A DNA stretch of 64,000 nt from Aureimonas sp. OT7 (lineage in GTDB: Bacteria; Pseudomonadota; Alphaproteobacteria; Rhizobiales; Rhizobiaceae), in assembly GCF_014844055.1 (NCBI RefSeq), contig NZ_CP062167.1:1131501-1195500 (forward strand), read 5' to 3'. Every line of letters starts with the position of its first letter. Within the stretch, counting starts at the first letter, position 1. Under the pieces are notes generated by a model. It ran no database searches and was not told the DNA's origin. It was given only the letters and a program-made list of their open reading frames with translations. The position numbers and the translations under genes are program-made. Below are positions 1-8,714 of the stretch, piece by piece.

Positions 1-125
1 ATCATGAAGAGGCCGAGGAGGCCGAACAGATGGAGCGTCTTGAGGTTCTTGTGCTTTCGACGCTTGCAATTGCCGATCCTTACGCCGATTCTGGCGGGGT
101 AGCCGGTGTGGATCCGGTCGACTGA
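1..125 (+). CDS. ybeY: Endoribonuclease YbeY, C-terminal end (partial)
   Basis: The first whole codon is at base 3 and the frame stops at 123-125. The visible 40 residues begin HEEAEEAEQMERLE and run into a short ADPYAD-type tail. This matches the end of YbeY, whose zinc-binding GYDH motif sits just before such an acidic stretch; the motif itself lies outside the window. YbeY is the 16S rRNA-processing and quality-control endonuclease. The following corC and lnt genes reproduce the known ybeZ-ybeY-ybeX(corC)-lnt order, which supports the call. Confidence 0.8.
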   Translation, partial: HEEAEEAEQMERLEVLVLSTLAIADPYADSGGVAGVDPVD

Positions 126-140
126 GATGTTGAACATACG

Positions 141-1193
141 ATGGATAAAGGGATGAACAGGACCGCGAGCGGCAGCACGTCTGCCGACAACGCGCATGAC
201 TCGGTCGAGGCCGCCTATAGCGATGGCGACGCCGCCAACGAAGACCGAAGTCCGCGCCCCGACGAGCGCAAATCGTCGGAACCCGGCTTTTTCGAGCAGT
301 TTCTCTCGCTGCTCAAGCCGAAGGTACCCCTACCTCTGAGAGAAAAGATCGCCGAGGCACTCATGAATGCCGAGGAGGGATCCGGCCTGACCGGCGAAGA
401 GCAGGTCATGCTGACCAATATTCTCGGGCTTCACGAAGTTCGCGTCGAAGACGCGATGGTGCCGCGATCCGAGATCGAGGCCGTCGACATCAACGCCACG
501 ATGGGCGAGTTGCTCGTGAAGTTCCGAGAGTGCGGCCATTCCCGCCTGCCGGTCTATGGCGATGGCCTGGACGACCCGCGCGGCATGGTGCACATCCGCG
601 ACCTGGTCGACCATATCACCGAGTGCGCACTGGGAGCCGAGGGTGGGGGAGCCCCGGCACTGAACCTTGCTGCCGTGCGCCTGGACAAGCCGCTTTCCGA
701 GCTGGCCCTGATTCGCAAGGTTCTGTTCGTCCCGCCTTCGATGCCCGCGCTCGAACTGATGAGCCGCATGAAGGTCAGCCATATCCAGATCGCCCTCGTG
801 ATCGACGAGTATGGTGGTACGGACGGTCTGGTTTCCATGGAAGACCTCCTCGAGATCGTCGTCGGCGACATCGAGGACGAGCATGACGACGAGGACAAGC
901 TGATCCAGCCCGAGGCCGATGGCGTGTTCATGGTCGACGCGCGTGCCGACCTCGACGACGTCCGCGACCGCGTCGGGGTCGATTTCGACATCGCGCCCTA
1001 TGCGGACGAAGCCGATACGATCGGCGGGCTCGTCGTGCTCGAATACGGCGATATACCGCCCGAAGGCGTCATCATCGACGCCATCAGCGGCTATCGGCTC
1101 GAAGTCCTCGAGGCCGACAGCCGCCGTGTCCGCAAGGTACGTATCCTGCGCAACGTCGATGGAGCCGCCAACGCCGTGGCGTTGCACGCTTGA
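141..1193 (+). CDS. corC: CorC/HlyC-family CBS-domain protein
   Basis: The 350-residue protein has an acidic, low-complexity N-terminus (about 1-50). A CBS pair follows (about 100-235, with VPRSEIEAVD and the IDEYGGTDGLVSMEDLLE stretch), then a CorC_HlyC transporter-associated domain (about 250-340). No membrane helices are visible, so this is the soluble YbeX/CorC type rather than the DUF21-containing type. Family members bind nucleotides and are linked to magnesium/cobalt efflux or ribosome-related stress; the exact role here is unknown. It follows ybeY by 15 bp and overlaps lnt. Two ATGs (141, 153) are possible and neither has a clear ribosome-binding site. Confidence 0.88.
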   Translation: MDKGMNRTASGSTSADNAHDSVEAAYSDGDAANEDRSPRPDERKSSEPGFFEQFLSLLKPKVPLPLREKIAEALMNAEEGSGLTGEEQVMLTNILGLHEVRVEDAMVPRSEIEAVDINATMGELLVKFRECGHSRLPVYGDGLDDPRGMVHIRDLVDHITECALGAEGGGAPALNLAAVRLDKPLSELALIRKVLFVPPSMPALELMSRMKVSHIQIALVIDEYGGTDGLVSMEDLLEIVVGDIEDEHDDEDKLIQPEADGVFMVDARADLDDVRDRVGVDFDIAPYADEADTIGGLVVLEYGDIPPEGVIIDAISGYRLEVLEADSRRVRKVRILRNVDGAANAVALHA

Positions 1194-2767
1194 CGCTGCC
1201 GGCCGGGGTGCCTGCGGCCGTCATTGAACGGCCGTTCGGCGCGGCTGGCTGGCGCCGCGCCGCGCTGGCCGCCCTGGCGGGCGCCATCGCCACGTTGGGC
1301 CTGGCGCCGTATCATATCGTGCCGGCGGCCTTCATCGCTTTTCCCATGCTGGTCCTGGCCATCGACGGTCTGGCGCGACGGGGCGAGGGATTGGCTGCCG
1401 CCTTCCGACTCGGCTGGTGGTTCGGCTTCGGCTATTTCATCGGTGGACTCTGGTGGCTCGGCGCCGCCATGCTGGTGGATGCCGCCGCCTTCTGGTGGGC
1501 GCTGCCGCTGGCCGTCCTGGGCCTGCCGGCGGTGCTGGCCGTGTATTTCGGCCTGGCCGTCGCCACCGCACGGCGTTTCTGGTCGTCGGGTGCCGAACGC
1601 ATCCTCGTGCTGGCGCTGGCCTTCACGCTGGCCGAATTTCTACGCGCCCGGCTGTTGACCGGCTTTCCCTGGAACGAAATCGGCATGATGGCGGCGCCCT
1701 GGCCGCTGTTCATGCAGTCCGCGGCGATATGGGGCACGCACGGGCTGACGCTGGTGGGCGTCGTGGTGTTTTCGCTGCCCGTGCTGGCCCTCCGCAGGCA
1801 GGCAGGACGGCCGACGGTGGCGGCTATCGGCCTGTCCCTTCTTGCGTTTCACAGCGTGTACGGGGCGTGTCGCCTGGCGGCGGAGCTGCCCGCGCCGGAG
1901 CCGGAGCCCGCTCATGTCCGGATCGTCCAGCCGGCGATCGACCAGAGCCGCAAATGGGACCCGGCCGAAGCGAACGCGATCTTGCGGCTGCTGATGGACA
2001 TGACCGCCCCCCGCGCGGACAGCCCCCCGGACGAGATCGTCGTGTGGCCGGAATCGTCCTTTCCATACCTGATCTCCGACAGGTCGCCCGTCGTCGATGC
2101 CGTCGCGCAGAGCCTGGGCCCGGGTGCCCGGCTTCTGGCCGGCGCCGCCCGCATGGAAGAGCGCGCCGGCGCCGAGCCGCGCTACTACAATTCCATCCTG
2201 GCGATCCGGCCGGACGGCACGGTCGACGGCCGCTTCGACAAGCTGCACCTCGTCCCCTTCGGCGAGTATCTACCGTTCCAGTCGTTGCTGGAGCAGCTCG
2301 GGATCATGCAGCTGACGCAGCTCCCGGGTGGCTTCTCGGCCGCGCAGGAGCGGCGATCGGGCAAAGTGGACGGCGTTCCTCCCTTCCTGCCGCTGATCTG
2401 CTACGAAGTGATCTTCCCGGGCGAAATCCGGCGACAGCCCGGCGACGCGTTCGTCCTCAACGTCACAAACGATGCCTGGTACGGCGATACGCCCGGCCCC
2501 TACCAGCATCTCGCCCATGCCCGGCTGACGGCCCTGGCGCTGGGCCTGCCGCTGGTGCGGGCGGCCAATTCGGGCATCTCGGTCGTCACCGATTCGGTTG
2601 GCCGGGACGTGGCGCGCATGGACCTCGGCGAACGTGGAACCATCGCCGCCGCATTGCCGGCGCCAGGCCCGGAAACGATGGTCTCGAAACATGGAAACCT
2701 CGTCGCCTGGCTGTTGTCGGCAGCCGCACTGCTGACGGTCGTCGCCCTCCGCCGCAGCCATTCCTGA
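1190..2767 (+). CDS. lnt: Apolipoprotein N-acyltransferase
   Basis: This inner-membrane enzyme adds the third acyl chain to the N-terminal cysteine of lipoproteins. The N-terminal half has several hydrophobic segments. The C-terminal nitrilase-like domain carries the Glu-Lys-Cys triad in recognisable motifs: VVWPESSFPY (E288), FDKLHLVPFGEYLPF (K351) and LICYEVIFP (C404), numbered from the TTG. The TTG start at 1190 overlaps the corC stop (TTGA); an in-frame GTG at 1208 is the alternative. Length (525) is normal for the family. It is cotranscribed with ybeY-corC by position, and a short inverted repeat follows it before the XRE gene. Confidence 0.95.
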   Translation: MTLPAGVPAAVIERPFGAAGWRRAALAALAGAIATLGLAPYHIVPAAFIAFPMLVLAIDGLARRGEGLAAAFRLGWWFGFGYFIGGLWWLGAAMLVDAAAFWWALPLAVLGLPAVLAVYFGLAVATARRFWSSGAERILVLALAFTLAEFLRARLLTGFPWNEIGMMAAPWPLFMQSAAIWGTHGLTLVGVVVFSLPVLALRRQAGRPTVAAIGLSLLAFHSVYGACRLAAELPAPEPEPAHVRIVQPAIDQSRKWDPAEANAILRLLMDMTAPRADSPPDEIVVWPESSFPYLISDRSPVVDAVAQSLGPGARLLAGAARMEERAGAEPRYYNSILAIRPDGTVDGRFDKLHLVPFGEYLPFQSLLEQLGIMQLTQLPGGFSAAQERRSGKVDGVPPFLPLICYEVIFPGEIRRQPGDAFVLNVTNDAWYGDTPGPYQHLAHARLTALALGLPLVRAANSGISVVTDSVGRDVARMDLGERGTIAAALPAPGPETMVSKHGNLVAWLLSAAALLTVVALRRSHS

Positions 2768-2780
2768 TCGCCATTGACGG

Positions 2781-2798
2781 TTGCGCAATTCTGCGCAA
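2781..2798. promoter_or_regulatory. Perfect 7-bp inverted repeat upstream of the XRE gene
   Basis: TTGCGCA-ATTC-TGCGCAA lies 13 bp after the lnt stop and ahead of the XRE regulator, in a locally AT-rich stretch. The symmetry and position suggest an operator, possibly autoregulatory. No factor is known, and an RNA hairpin is an alternative reading. Confidence 0.4.
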
Positions 2799-2883
2799 TA
2801 AACATAATCCTATAGAGTAAGATGGATATTGTTGGATAAATATGGTTACAAGGAAATTGGTGGAGACAGAGGTATTGAAGCCC

Positions 2884-3354
2884 ATGGATTTGACAGTGCA
2901 GCAAAATCAATTGCCCGAAGGTCGGGTCAACAAGAAAAAGCCCGACGAGGCCGACGTCATCGTCGGTCGTCAGATCCAGGCGATCCGGATGCGCGCCCGC
3001 GTCAGCCGCGAATGGCTCGGAGATCGTCTCGGCATCACGTTCCAGCAGGTGCAGAAGTACGAGAACGCCACCAACCGCATTACGGTTGGCCGTCTCTGCG
3101 ATATCGCACGCGTCCTGGAAGTGCCGCTGATGCGCTTCTTCGAAGGGGTTCCGGCGGTGGCGTCGGCCCGTGGCGGCATGGCCGAGGGCGAGGGAAGCGG
3201 CTGGATCGGTGGCGACAGCCTTTCGGCCGAAGAGGCCCGGTTGCTGGAGCGGTTCCGCGATATCAGCGATCCGAACGTCCGGCGCATGGTCCTGGAGCTC
3301 GCCGACACGCTGGCCGCAACCAACCGCAAGCCGCAGCGCGGTTTCCGGCAGTAA
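2884..3354 (+). CDS. XRE-family helix-turn-helix transcriptional regulator
   Basis: This is a 156-residue protein with an HTH_XRE domain at about residues 25-80: the core VGRQIQAIRMRARVSREWLG is followed by LGITFQQVQKYENATNRIT. A serine/glycine-rich linker and a C-terminal LERFRDISDPNVRRMVLELA helix follow, a layout typical of rhizobial single-domain XRE regulators. ATG 2884 is preferred because AGAGG lies about 11 bp upstream; an in-frame ATG at 2842 would add 14 residues but has only a weak upstream site. Such a gene commonly precedes metK in this order, but its target is not known. It ends at a terminator-like hairpin. Confidence 0.82.
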   Translation: MDLTVQQNQLPEGRVNKKKPDEADVIVGRQIQAIRMRARVSREWLGDRLGITFQQVQKYENATNRITVGRLCDIARVLEVPLMRFFEGVPAVASARGGMAEGEGSGWIGGDSLSAEEARLLERFRDISDPNVRRMVLELADTLAATNRKPQRGFRQ

Positions 3355-3370
3355 GCCCCGGTAACGGACT

Positions 3371-3394
3371 GAACGGGCGTTCAGGCGCCCGTTC
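3371..3394 (+). terminator. Hairpin terminator after the XRE gene
   Basis: A perfect 9-bp stem GAACGGGCG/CGCCCGTTC with a 6-base loop is followed by a pyrimidine-rich run (CATCTTCCCCCTT). It separates the XRE gene from metK. The tail is not a pure T run, so an RNA processing or leader element is possible. Confidence 0.55.
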
Positions 3395-3554
3395 GCATCT
3401 TCCCCCTTGACGCGGAAGCCGCGTCTCGCCAAACCCCTTGCGTTGAACGATCGTGCCTCCCGCACCGTCGTTCCCCCGTCGATCGGCCGGTTCCGCCGGC
3501 TGTCCAGGGCCCTTGGGCCGCGTCATTCCGCTTCGGCGGCAAGGTTTGGCATTC

Positions 3555-4772
3555 ATGCAGCGCAACGAGTTCTTCTTCACGTCCGAGAGTGTGTCGGAAG
3601 GCCATCCGGACAAGATTTGCGACCGCATATCCGACGAGGTCGTGGACCTGTTCTACCGCGAGGCAAAGAAGATCGGCATGGACGCCGGCCAGATCCGCGT
3701 CGCCTGCGAGACACTTGCAACCACCAATCGGGTCATCATCGCCGGTGAGGTGCGATGCTCGCTCGACGAGCGGCAGATCCGCTCCAAGGTGCGGGCCGCG
3801 GCGCGCCGCGCGATCAAGGCGATCGGCTACGAGCAGGAAGGCTTCCACTGGAAGAAAGTCAAGATCGACGTTCTGCTGCATGCCCAGTCCGCCGATATCG
3901 CGCAGGGCGTGGACGCAGGCAACAAGGCCAGCGAAGGCGCCGGCGACCAGGGCATCATGTTCGGTTATGCCTGCCGGGAGACCGCCGAGCTGATGCCGGC
4001 ACCGATCTATTATTCGCACAAGATCCTCGAGCGCCTGACGCAGGCCCGCAAGGCAGGCGAGGGGGAGGCCGGCAAGCTCGGCCCCGATGCGAAGACGCAG
4101 GTGACGGTTCACTACAAGGACGGCGCCCCTTCGGCGATCAGCTCGATCGTCCTGTCGACGCAGCATTTCGACGAGTCCCTCGGCTCCGAGGATATCCGCC
4201 GCATCGTCGAGCCCTTCGTGCGCGAAGCCACGGCCGAGCTTCCCATCGCCGAGGACTGCGTCTGGCACGTCAACCCGACCGGCAAGTTCGTCATTGGCGG
4301 TCCCGATGGCGATGCCGGGCTGACCGGCCGCAAGATCATTGTCGATACCTATGGCGGCGCGGCACCCCATGGCGGCGGCGCCTTTTCCGGCAAGGATCCG
4401 ACCAAGGTGGACCGGTCCGCCGCCTATGCGGCGCGCTATCTGGCCAAGAACGTCGTCGCGGCCAGGCTGGCCGATCGCTGCACGATCCAGCTTTCCTACG
4501 CGATCGGCATCGCCGAGCCCGTCTCCATCTATGTCGACCTGCACGATACCGGCAAGGTTGGCGAGGATGTCGTGGAAAAGGCAATTCGCGACGTCATGAA
4601 GCTGACGCCGCGCGGCATCCGCGAGCATCTCCAGCTTGCCCGTCCGATCTATGCGCGCACCTCCGCCTATGGACATTTCGGCCGCAAGCCCGGCCGCGAC
4701 GGTGCGTTCTCCTGGGAGAAGACCGATCTTGCGCCCAGGCTGAAGGCGGCAGTGGCAGCGGCCAGGGCGTGA
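3555..4772 (+). CDS. metK: S-adenosylmethionine synthetase
   Basis: MetK makes SAM from methionine and ATP. The 405-residue protein starts [20 protein letters not shown], the canonical N-terminal motif. It also carries the ATP-binding [12 protein letters not shown] and the glycine-rich [22 protein letters not shown] signature. Length is as expected for alphaproteobacterial MetK. The reading frame is open upstream to 3453, but the ATG at 3555 fits the family N-terminus. It overlaps trmB by one base (TGATG). I examined the 160-base leader for a SAM-type riboswitch and saw no convincing one. Confidence 0.96.
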   Translation: MQRNEFFFTSESVSEGHPDKICDRISDEVVDLFYREAKKIGMDAGQIRVACETLATTNRVIIAGEVRCSLDERQIRSKVRAAARRAIKAIGYEQEGFHWKKVKIDVLLHAQSADIAQGVDAGNKASEGAGDQGIMFGYACRETAELMPAPIYYSHKILERLTQARKAGEGEAGKLGPDAKTQVTVHYKDGAPSAISSIVLSTQHFDESLGSEDIRRIVEPFVREATAELPIAEDCVWHVNPTGKFVIGGPDGDAGLTGRKIIVDTYGGAAPHGGGAFSGKDPTKVDRSAAYAARYLAKNVVAARLADRCTIQLSYAIGIAEPVSIYVDLHDTGKVGEDVVEKAIRDVMKLTPRGIREHLQLARPIYARTSAYGHFGRKPGRDGAFSWEKTDLAPRLKAAVAAARA

Positions 4773-5473
4773 TGTCGCACCCCGTACGCTCGCGGGAGGC
4801 CTTCTTCGGCCGCCACAAGGGCAAGACGCTGACGGCATGGCAGCAAGGCCTGATCGATGGCCGTCTGCCGAACCTTGCCGTGGACCTGTCGAAACCCGCC
4901 CCGGCGCGGACGGAGGAGTTGTTCGCCCGCCCGGTCGAAGCCGTCAGGCTGGAGATCGGCTTCGGGGGCGGCGAGCATCTGCGTCACGAGGCGGCGCGGT
5001 TTCCCGATGTCGGCTTCATCGGCGTCGAACCCTTCGTCAACGGCATGGCCAAGATGCTGGCTGCGTTGGAGGCCGATCCGCTTCCCAACCTGCGCCTGTA
5101 CGGCGACGACGCGACCCGGCTGCTCGACTGGCTGCCGGAAGCCTCGCTTGCCGGCATCGATCTCTTCTATCCGGACCCCTGGCCCAAGAAGCGGCATTTC
5201 AAGCGGCGCTTCGTCAATCCGCGCAATCTGGACCGGTTCGCCCGGGTGCTGCGGCCCGGCGCAAGGTTCCGGTTTGCGTCCGACATCGATACCTATGTCA
5301 ACTGGACACTCGCCCATATCGACGCGCATGCCGCCTTCGACTGGGCGGCAACGAGCGCCCGCGACTGGCACACGCCCTACGAGGCGTGGCCCGGCACGCG
5401 CTACGAGGCGAAGGCTTTCCGGGAGGGGCGTCGGCCCGCCTATCTGACCTTCCTGCGCCGGGACATTGCCTGA
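4772..5473 (+). CDS. trmB: tRNA (guanine-N7-)-methyltransferase
   Basis: TrmB methylates G46 of tRNAs using SAM. The 233-residue protein has the SAM-binding stretch [14 protein letters not shown] and the family signature [19 protein letters not shown] distal [13 protein letters not shown] segment and a tRNA-contacting C-terminus follow. ATG 4772 overlaps the metK stop (TGATG), so the two are translationally coupled. The pairing with the gene that makes its cofactor is common in this order. Confidence 0.95.
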   Translation: MSHPVRSREAFFGRHKGKTLTAWQQGLIDGRLPNLAVDLSKPAPARTEELFARPVEAVRLEIGFGGGEHLRHEAARFPDVGFIGVEPFVNGMAKMLAALEADPLPNLRLYGDDATRLLDWLPEASLAGIDLFYPDPWPKKRHFKRRFVNPRNLDRFARVLRPGARFRFASDIDTYVNWTLAHIDAHAAFDWAATSARDWHTPYEAWPGTRYEAKAFREGRRPAYLTFLRRDIA

Positions 5474-5537
5474 TTGGCTTGAAAAGACGGGCCGGAGTGG
5501 GTATATGCCATCTCAAATTCTCTGCGATGTCTTCGTG

Positions 5538-5568
5538 AGAGTGGGTCCAGCCGGTCCCGCTCTTTTTT
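5538..5568 (+). terminator. Intrinsic terminator or attenuator ahead of rimP
   Basis: AGAGTGGG pairs with CCCGCTCT (8 bp with one G-U) around a 10-base loop and runs straight into six Ts. It lies 65 bp after the trmB stop and about 70 bp before rimP. It may end the metK-trmB transcript, or act as a leader attenuator for the rimP-nusA-infB operon, for which premature terminators have been predicted in proteobacteria. Confidence 0.75.
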
Positions 5569-5639
5569 GTTGATAGGGCTTCGCAGCGATGAATCCCTGT
5601 CGGGGGTCTCCCCGGCACGATCGCTTTTCCGGAGTGTCC

Positions 5640-6233
5640 GTGAACGTAGACAACCGCATCATCGTCGAGGAAGGGCTCGAAGGGCGCATCGCCGCCATCG
5701 TCGAGCCCGTCATCGAGCAATTGGGGTATCGCCTCGTCCGCATCCGCATGTCGGGCCTTAACGGTACGACGCTGCAGATCATGGCGGAGCGGCCGGACGG
5801 CACCATGACCGTCGAGGATTGCGAGGCCGTCAGCCGCGGCGTTTCGCCGGTGCTCGACGTGGAAGACCCGCTGGATCGGGCCTACCATCTCGAAGTGTCC
5901 TCGCCCGGCATCGACAGGCCGCTGGTGCGTCGCAACGACTTCGAAGTCTGGGCCGGGCATCTGATGAAGCTGGAGACGAACCGCCTGCTCGATGGCCGCA
6001 AGCGGTTTCGCGGCAAGGTCACGGGTGTCGAGGGCGATTCGATCCGCCTCGACCGCGATCAGCCCGCCTATGGCGAGGAGGCCAGCGTTCTCGTGCCTCT
6101 CGATGCCATTGCCGAGGCCCGTCTGATCCTGACGGATGAACTGATCCAGGCATCGCTGCGCCACGAGAAGATGGCGCGCAAGGGCGTGGCCGGCGATGGC
6201 GGTGACGATGCGGATATCGGGGCGCGCCAGTAG
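5640..6233 (+). CDS. rimP: Ribosome maturation factor RimP
   Basis: RimP helps assemble the 30S subunit. The 197-residue product has the N-terminal RimP domain (about 10-85, with [15 protein letters not shown] and the [14 protein letters not shown] motif) and the SH3-like C-terminal domain. The GTG at 5640 is preferred because GGAG lies 5 bp upstream and homologues start near [10 protein letters not shown]. An ATG at 5589 would add 17 residues with no clear ribosome-binding site. It is the first gene of the rimP-nusA-ylxR-infB operon. Confidence 0.93.
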   Translation: MNVDNRIIVEEGLEGRIAAIVEPVIEQLGYRLVRIRMSGLNGTTLQIMAERPDGTMTVEDCEAVSRGVSPVLDVEDPLDRAYHLEVSSPGIDRPLVRRNDFEVWAGHLMKLETNRLLDGRKRFRGKVTGVEGDSIRLDRDQPAYGEEASVLVPLDAIAEARLILTDELIQASLRHEKMARKGVAGDGGDDADIGARQ

Positions 6234-6338
6234 GTCGGCCCCGACGCCCAGAGTTGGACAGCGCCGCCATTGGCGAGCGCCAAGCGGCCGGCATGACAGC
6301 CCGGCGGGCCGGAAGGCCGCGAACAGGAGATGACGTCA

Positions 6339-7928
6339 ATGGCAGTCAGTGCGAACAGGCTTGAGCTTCTGCAGATCGCAGACGCCGTCGCGCGCGAGAA
6401 GTCTATCGACCGCGAGATCGTGATCGCGGCCATGGCCGACGCGATCCAGAAAGCGGCGCGGGCCCGGTACGGGCAGGACACCAATATTCGCGTGGACATC
6501 AACTCCCGCACCGGCGAGATCAAGCTCCAGCGCCTGCTGGAAGTGGTCCACGATGTGGACGATCCCTCGACGCAGATCTACCTGGAGTTGGCGCGCGACA
6601 AGAACCCCGACGCCGAGCCGGGCGACTTCATCGCCGAGCAGTTGCCGCCGATGGAATTCGGCCGCATCGCGGCCCAGTCGGCCAAGCAGGTCATCGTGCA
6701 GAAGGTGCGCGAGGCCGAGCGCGACAAGCAGTACGAGGAATACCGCGACCGCGTCGGCGAGATCGTCAACGGCACGGTCAAGCGCGTGGAATACGGCAAC
6801 GTCATCGTCGATCTCGGCAAGGGCGAGGGCATCATCCGCCGCGATGAGCAGATCCCGCGCGAGATCTTCAGCTATGGCGACCGCGTGCGCGCCTATGTCT
6901 ACGATGTCCGCCGCGAGCAGCGCGGCCCGCAGATCTTCCTGTCGCGGACGCATCCGCAATTCATGGCGAAGCTGTTCACCATGGAGGTTCCGGAGATCTA
7001 CGATGGCATCATCGAGATCCGGGCCGTGGCCCGCGATCCCGGCTCGCGCGCCAAGATCGCCGTGGTCTCGCGCGATTCGTCCATCGACCCGGTCGGCGCC
7101 TGCGTCGGCATGCGCGGCTCTCGCGTGCAGGCGGTCGTCGGCGAGTTGCAGGGCGAAAAGATCGACATCATCCCCTGGTCGCCGGATGCCGCGTCCTTCC
7201 TGGTCAACGCCCTGCAGCCGGCCGAAGTCGCCAAGGTCGTGCTGGACGAGGACGCCGAGCGTATTGAAGTCGTCGTTCCGGATGACCAGCTATCCCTTGC
7301 GATCGGTCGCCGGGGCCAGAACGTGCGCCTTGCTTCGCAGCTGACCGGCTGGGATATCGACATCCTGACCGAGCAGGAAGAATCGGAACGCCGACAGAAG
7401 GAATTCGTCGAGCGGTCGGCGCTGTTCATGGACGCGCTCAACGTCGACGAGATGGTCGGCCAGCTTTTGGCGTCGGAAGGCTTTTCCTCGGTAGAGGAAG
7501 TAGCTTATGTTGATTCGGACGAGGTGTCTGCAATCGAAGGTTTCGACGAGGATACGGCTTCGGAAATCCAGACCCGGGCGCGTGAGTATCTCGATCAGCG
7601 CGAGGCGGAGCTGGACGCACGTCGCCGCGAACTCGGCGTTTCAGACGATCTGCGTGAGATCGACGGGCTGACGACACCCATGCTCGTGGCCCTCGGCGAG
7701 GACGATGTGAAGTCGCTCGAGGATTTCGCCGGTTGCGCCGCGGACGACCTCGTCGGCTGGACCGAGCGCAAGGACGGAGAAACCAAGCGTTTTACCGGCG
7801 CCCTCTCGGCCTTCGATGTCAGCCGCGCGGATGCCGAAGCCATGGTCATGCAGGCGCGCATCAAGGCGGGCTGGATTTCGGCCGACGCCGTCGAGGAAGC
7901 CGAGACGGCCGAAGACGAGGAAGCCTGA
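6339..7928 (+). CDS. nusA: Transcription termination/antitermination factor NusA
   Basis: NusA binds RNA polymerase and nascent RNA. The 529-residue protein has the N-terminal domain (about 1-130), an S1 domain (about 135-200), two KH domains (about 230-345, with the [17 protein letters not shown] motif) and a C-terminal helix-hairpin-helix repeat region ending in an acidic tail. ATG 6339 is chosen over 6330 because AGGAG (6325-6329) is 9 bp from it but abuts the earlier ATG. The product then starts [17 protein letters not shown], the usual alphaproteobacterial N-terminus. Confidence 0.96.
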   Translation: MAVSANRLELLQIADAVAREKSIDREIVIAAMADAIQKAARARYGQDTNIRVDINSRTGEIKLQRLLEVVHDVDDPSTQIYLELARDKNPDAEPGDFIAEQLPPMEFGRIAAQSAKQVIVQKVREAERDKQYEEYRDRVGEIVNGTVKRVEYGNVIVDLGKGEGIIRRDEQIPREIFSYGDRVRAYVYDVRREQRGPQIFLSRTHPQFMAKLFTMEVPEIYDGIIEIRAVARDPGSRAKIAVVSRDSSIDPVGACVGMRGSRVQAVVGELQGEKIDIIPWSPDAASFLVNALQPAEVAKVVLDEDAERIEVVVPDDQLSLAIGRRGQNVRLASQLTGWDIDILTEQEESERRQKEFVERSALFMDALNVDEMVGQLLASEGFSSVEEVAYVDSDEVSAIEGFDEDTASEIQTRAREYLDQREAELDARRRELGVSDDLREIDGLTTPMLVALGEDDVKSLEDFAGCAADDLVGWTERKDGETKRFTGALSAFDVSRADAEAMVMQARIKAGWISADAVEEAETAEDEEA

Positions 7929-7973
7929 CCGACACCTATCGGCGCAGGCAGGACGGGAACGAGGTGACGAACG

Positions 7974-8714
7974 GTGGAAGAGGAGGTGCAGTTGAACGAT
8001 CGCATGTGCATCCTCTCCCGCACGACCATGCATCCGGACGCGCTTGTCCGGCTGGTCGCGGCGCCGGACGGCACCGTCGTACCGGATTTGCGGCGGCGGT
8101 TGCCCGGACGCGGCGCGCACGTCGAGGCGCGGCGCAGGGTGGTGGAGGAGGTCGTCCGCAAGGGGCTTCTGAAACGGGCGCTGCGCCAGGACGTGAAGGC
8201 CGGGCCGGAACTGGCCGATACGGTGGACGCGGCTCTGTCGCGCTCTGCGCTCGGATCCCTCGGGATGGCCCGCAAGGCCGGCCAGGTGGTGACGGGCGCA
8301 TCCAAGGTCGATGCCGCCATCCGTGGCGGCAAGGCCGTCGCGCTGATCCACGCGCTGGATGGTGCGCCCGACGGAATCCGCAAGCTCGATGGCGCCGTCA
8401 AGGCGGCGACGGCGGGCGGGGTGAAGCCGGTATCGGTGTTCAGTTCCTTTTCCAGCGACGAAATGGGTTTGGCACTCGGCGGCGATAATGTGATACATGC
8501 TGCCGTTCTTGCCGGAAGTGCGGGTACGGCGTGCCTGAAGCGCCTTCGGGCGCTGGCGAATTTCAGGGAGCAAGGCTCCGATGAGAACGGGTTGCCGGAG
8601 CGGGATGCCGCCCGGGGCGACACGGTCTCGAACGAACATGCAGGGAAGCCCGGCTATCTCTGCGGCACGGACGATAGGCGTGGGACGACACCCACGCAGG
8701 AAGCGGAAGCGTAA
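7974..8714 (+). CDS. YlxR (DUF448)/L7Ae-like RNA-binding protein
   Basis: The N-terminal half (about 1-95) is a YlxR/DUF448 domain with RMCILSRTT and LPGRGAHVEARR. The second half (about 100-200) resembles the L7Ae/L30e-like fold, with LGMARKAGQVVTGASKVDAAI. This two-domain form sits between nusA and infB in alphaproteobacteria and is annotated as an RNA-binding protein; its function is not established. The start is uncertain. GTG 7974, TTG 7992 (5 bp after AGGAGG) and ATG 8004 are all in frame, and TTG 7992 has the best ribosome-binding site. It abuts infB directly. Confidence 0.85.
   Translation: MEEEVQLNDRMCILSRTTMHPDALVRLVAAPDGTVVPDLRRRLPGRGAHVEARRRVVEEVVRKGLLKRALRQDVKAGPELADTVDAALSRSALGSLGMARKAGQVVTGASKVDAAIRGGKAVALIHALDGAPDGIRKLDGAVKAATAGGVKPVSVFSSFSSDEMGLALGGDNVIHAAVLAGSAGTACLKRLRALANFREQGSDENGLPERDAARGDTVSNEHAGKPGYLCGTDDRRGTTPTQEAEA

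Noticed and set aside
3395-3554. SAM-responsive riboswitch upstream of metK
   Set aside because: The leader lacks a recognisable SAM-II, SAM/SAH or SAM-V core; only a terminator-like hairpin was supported.
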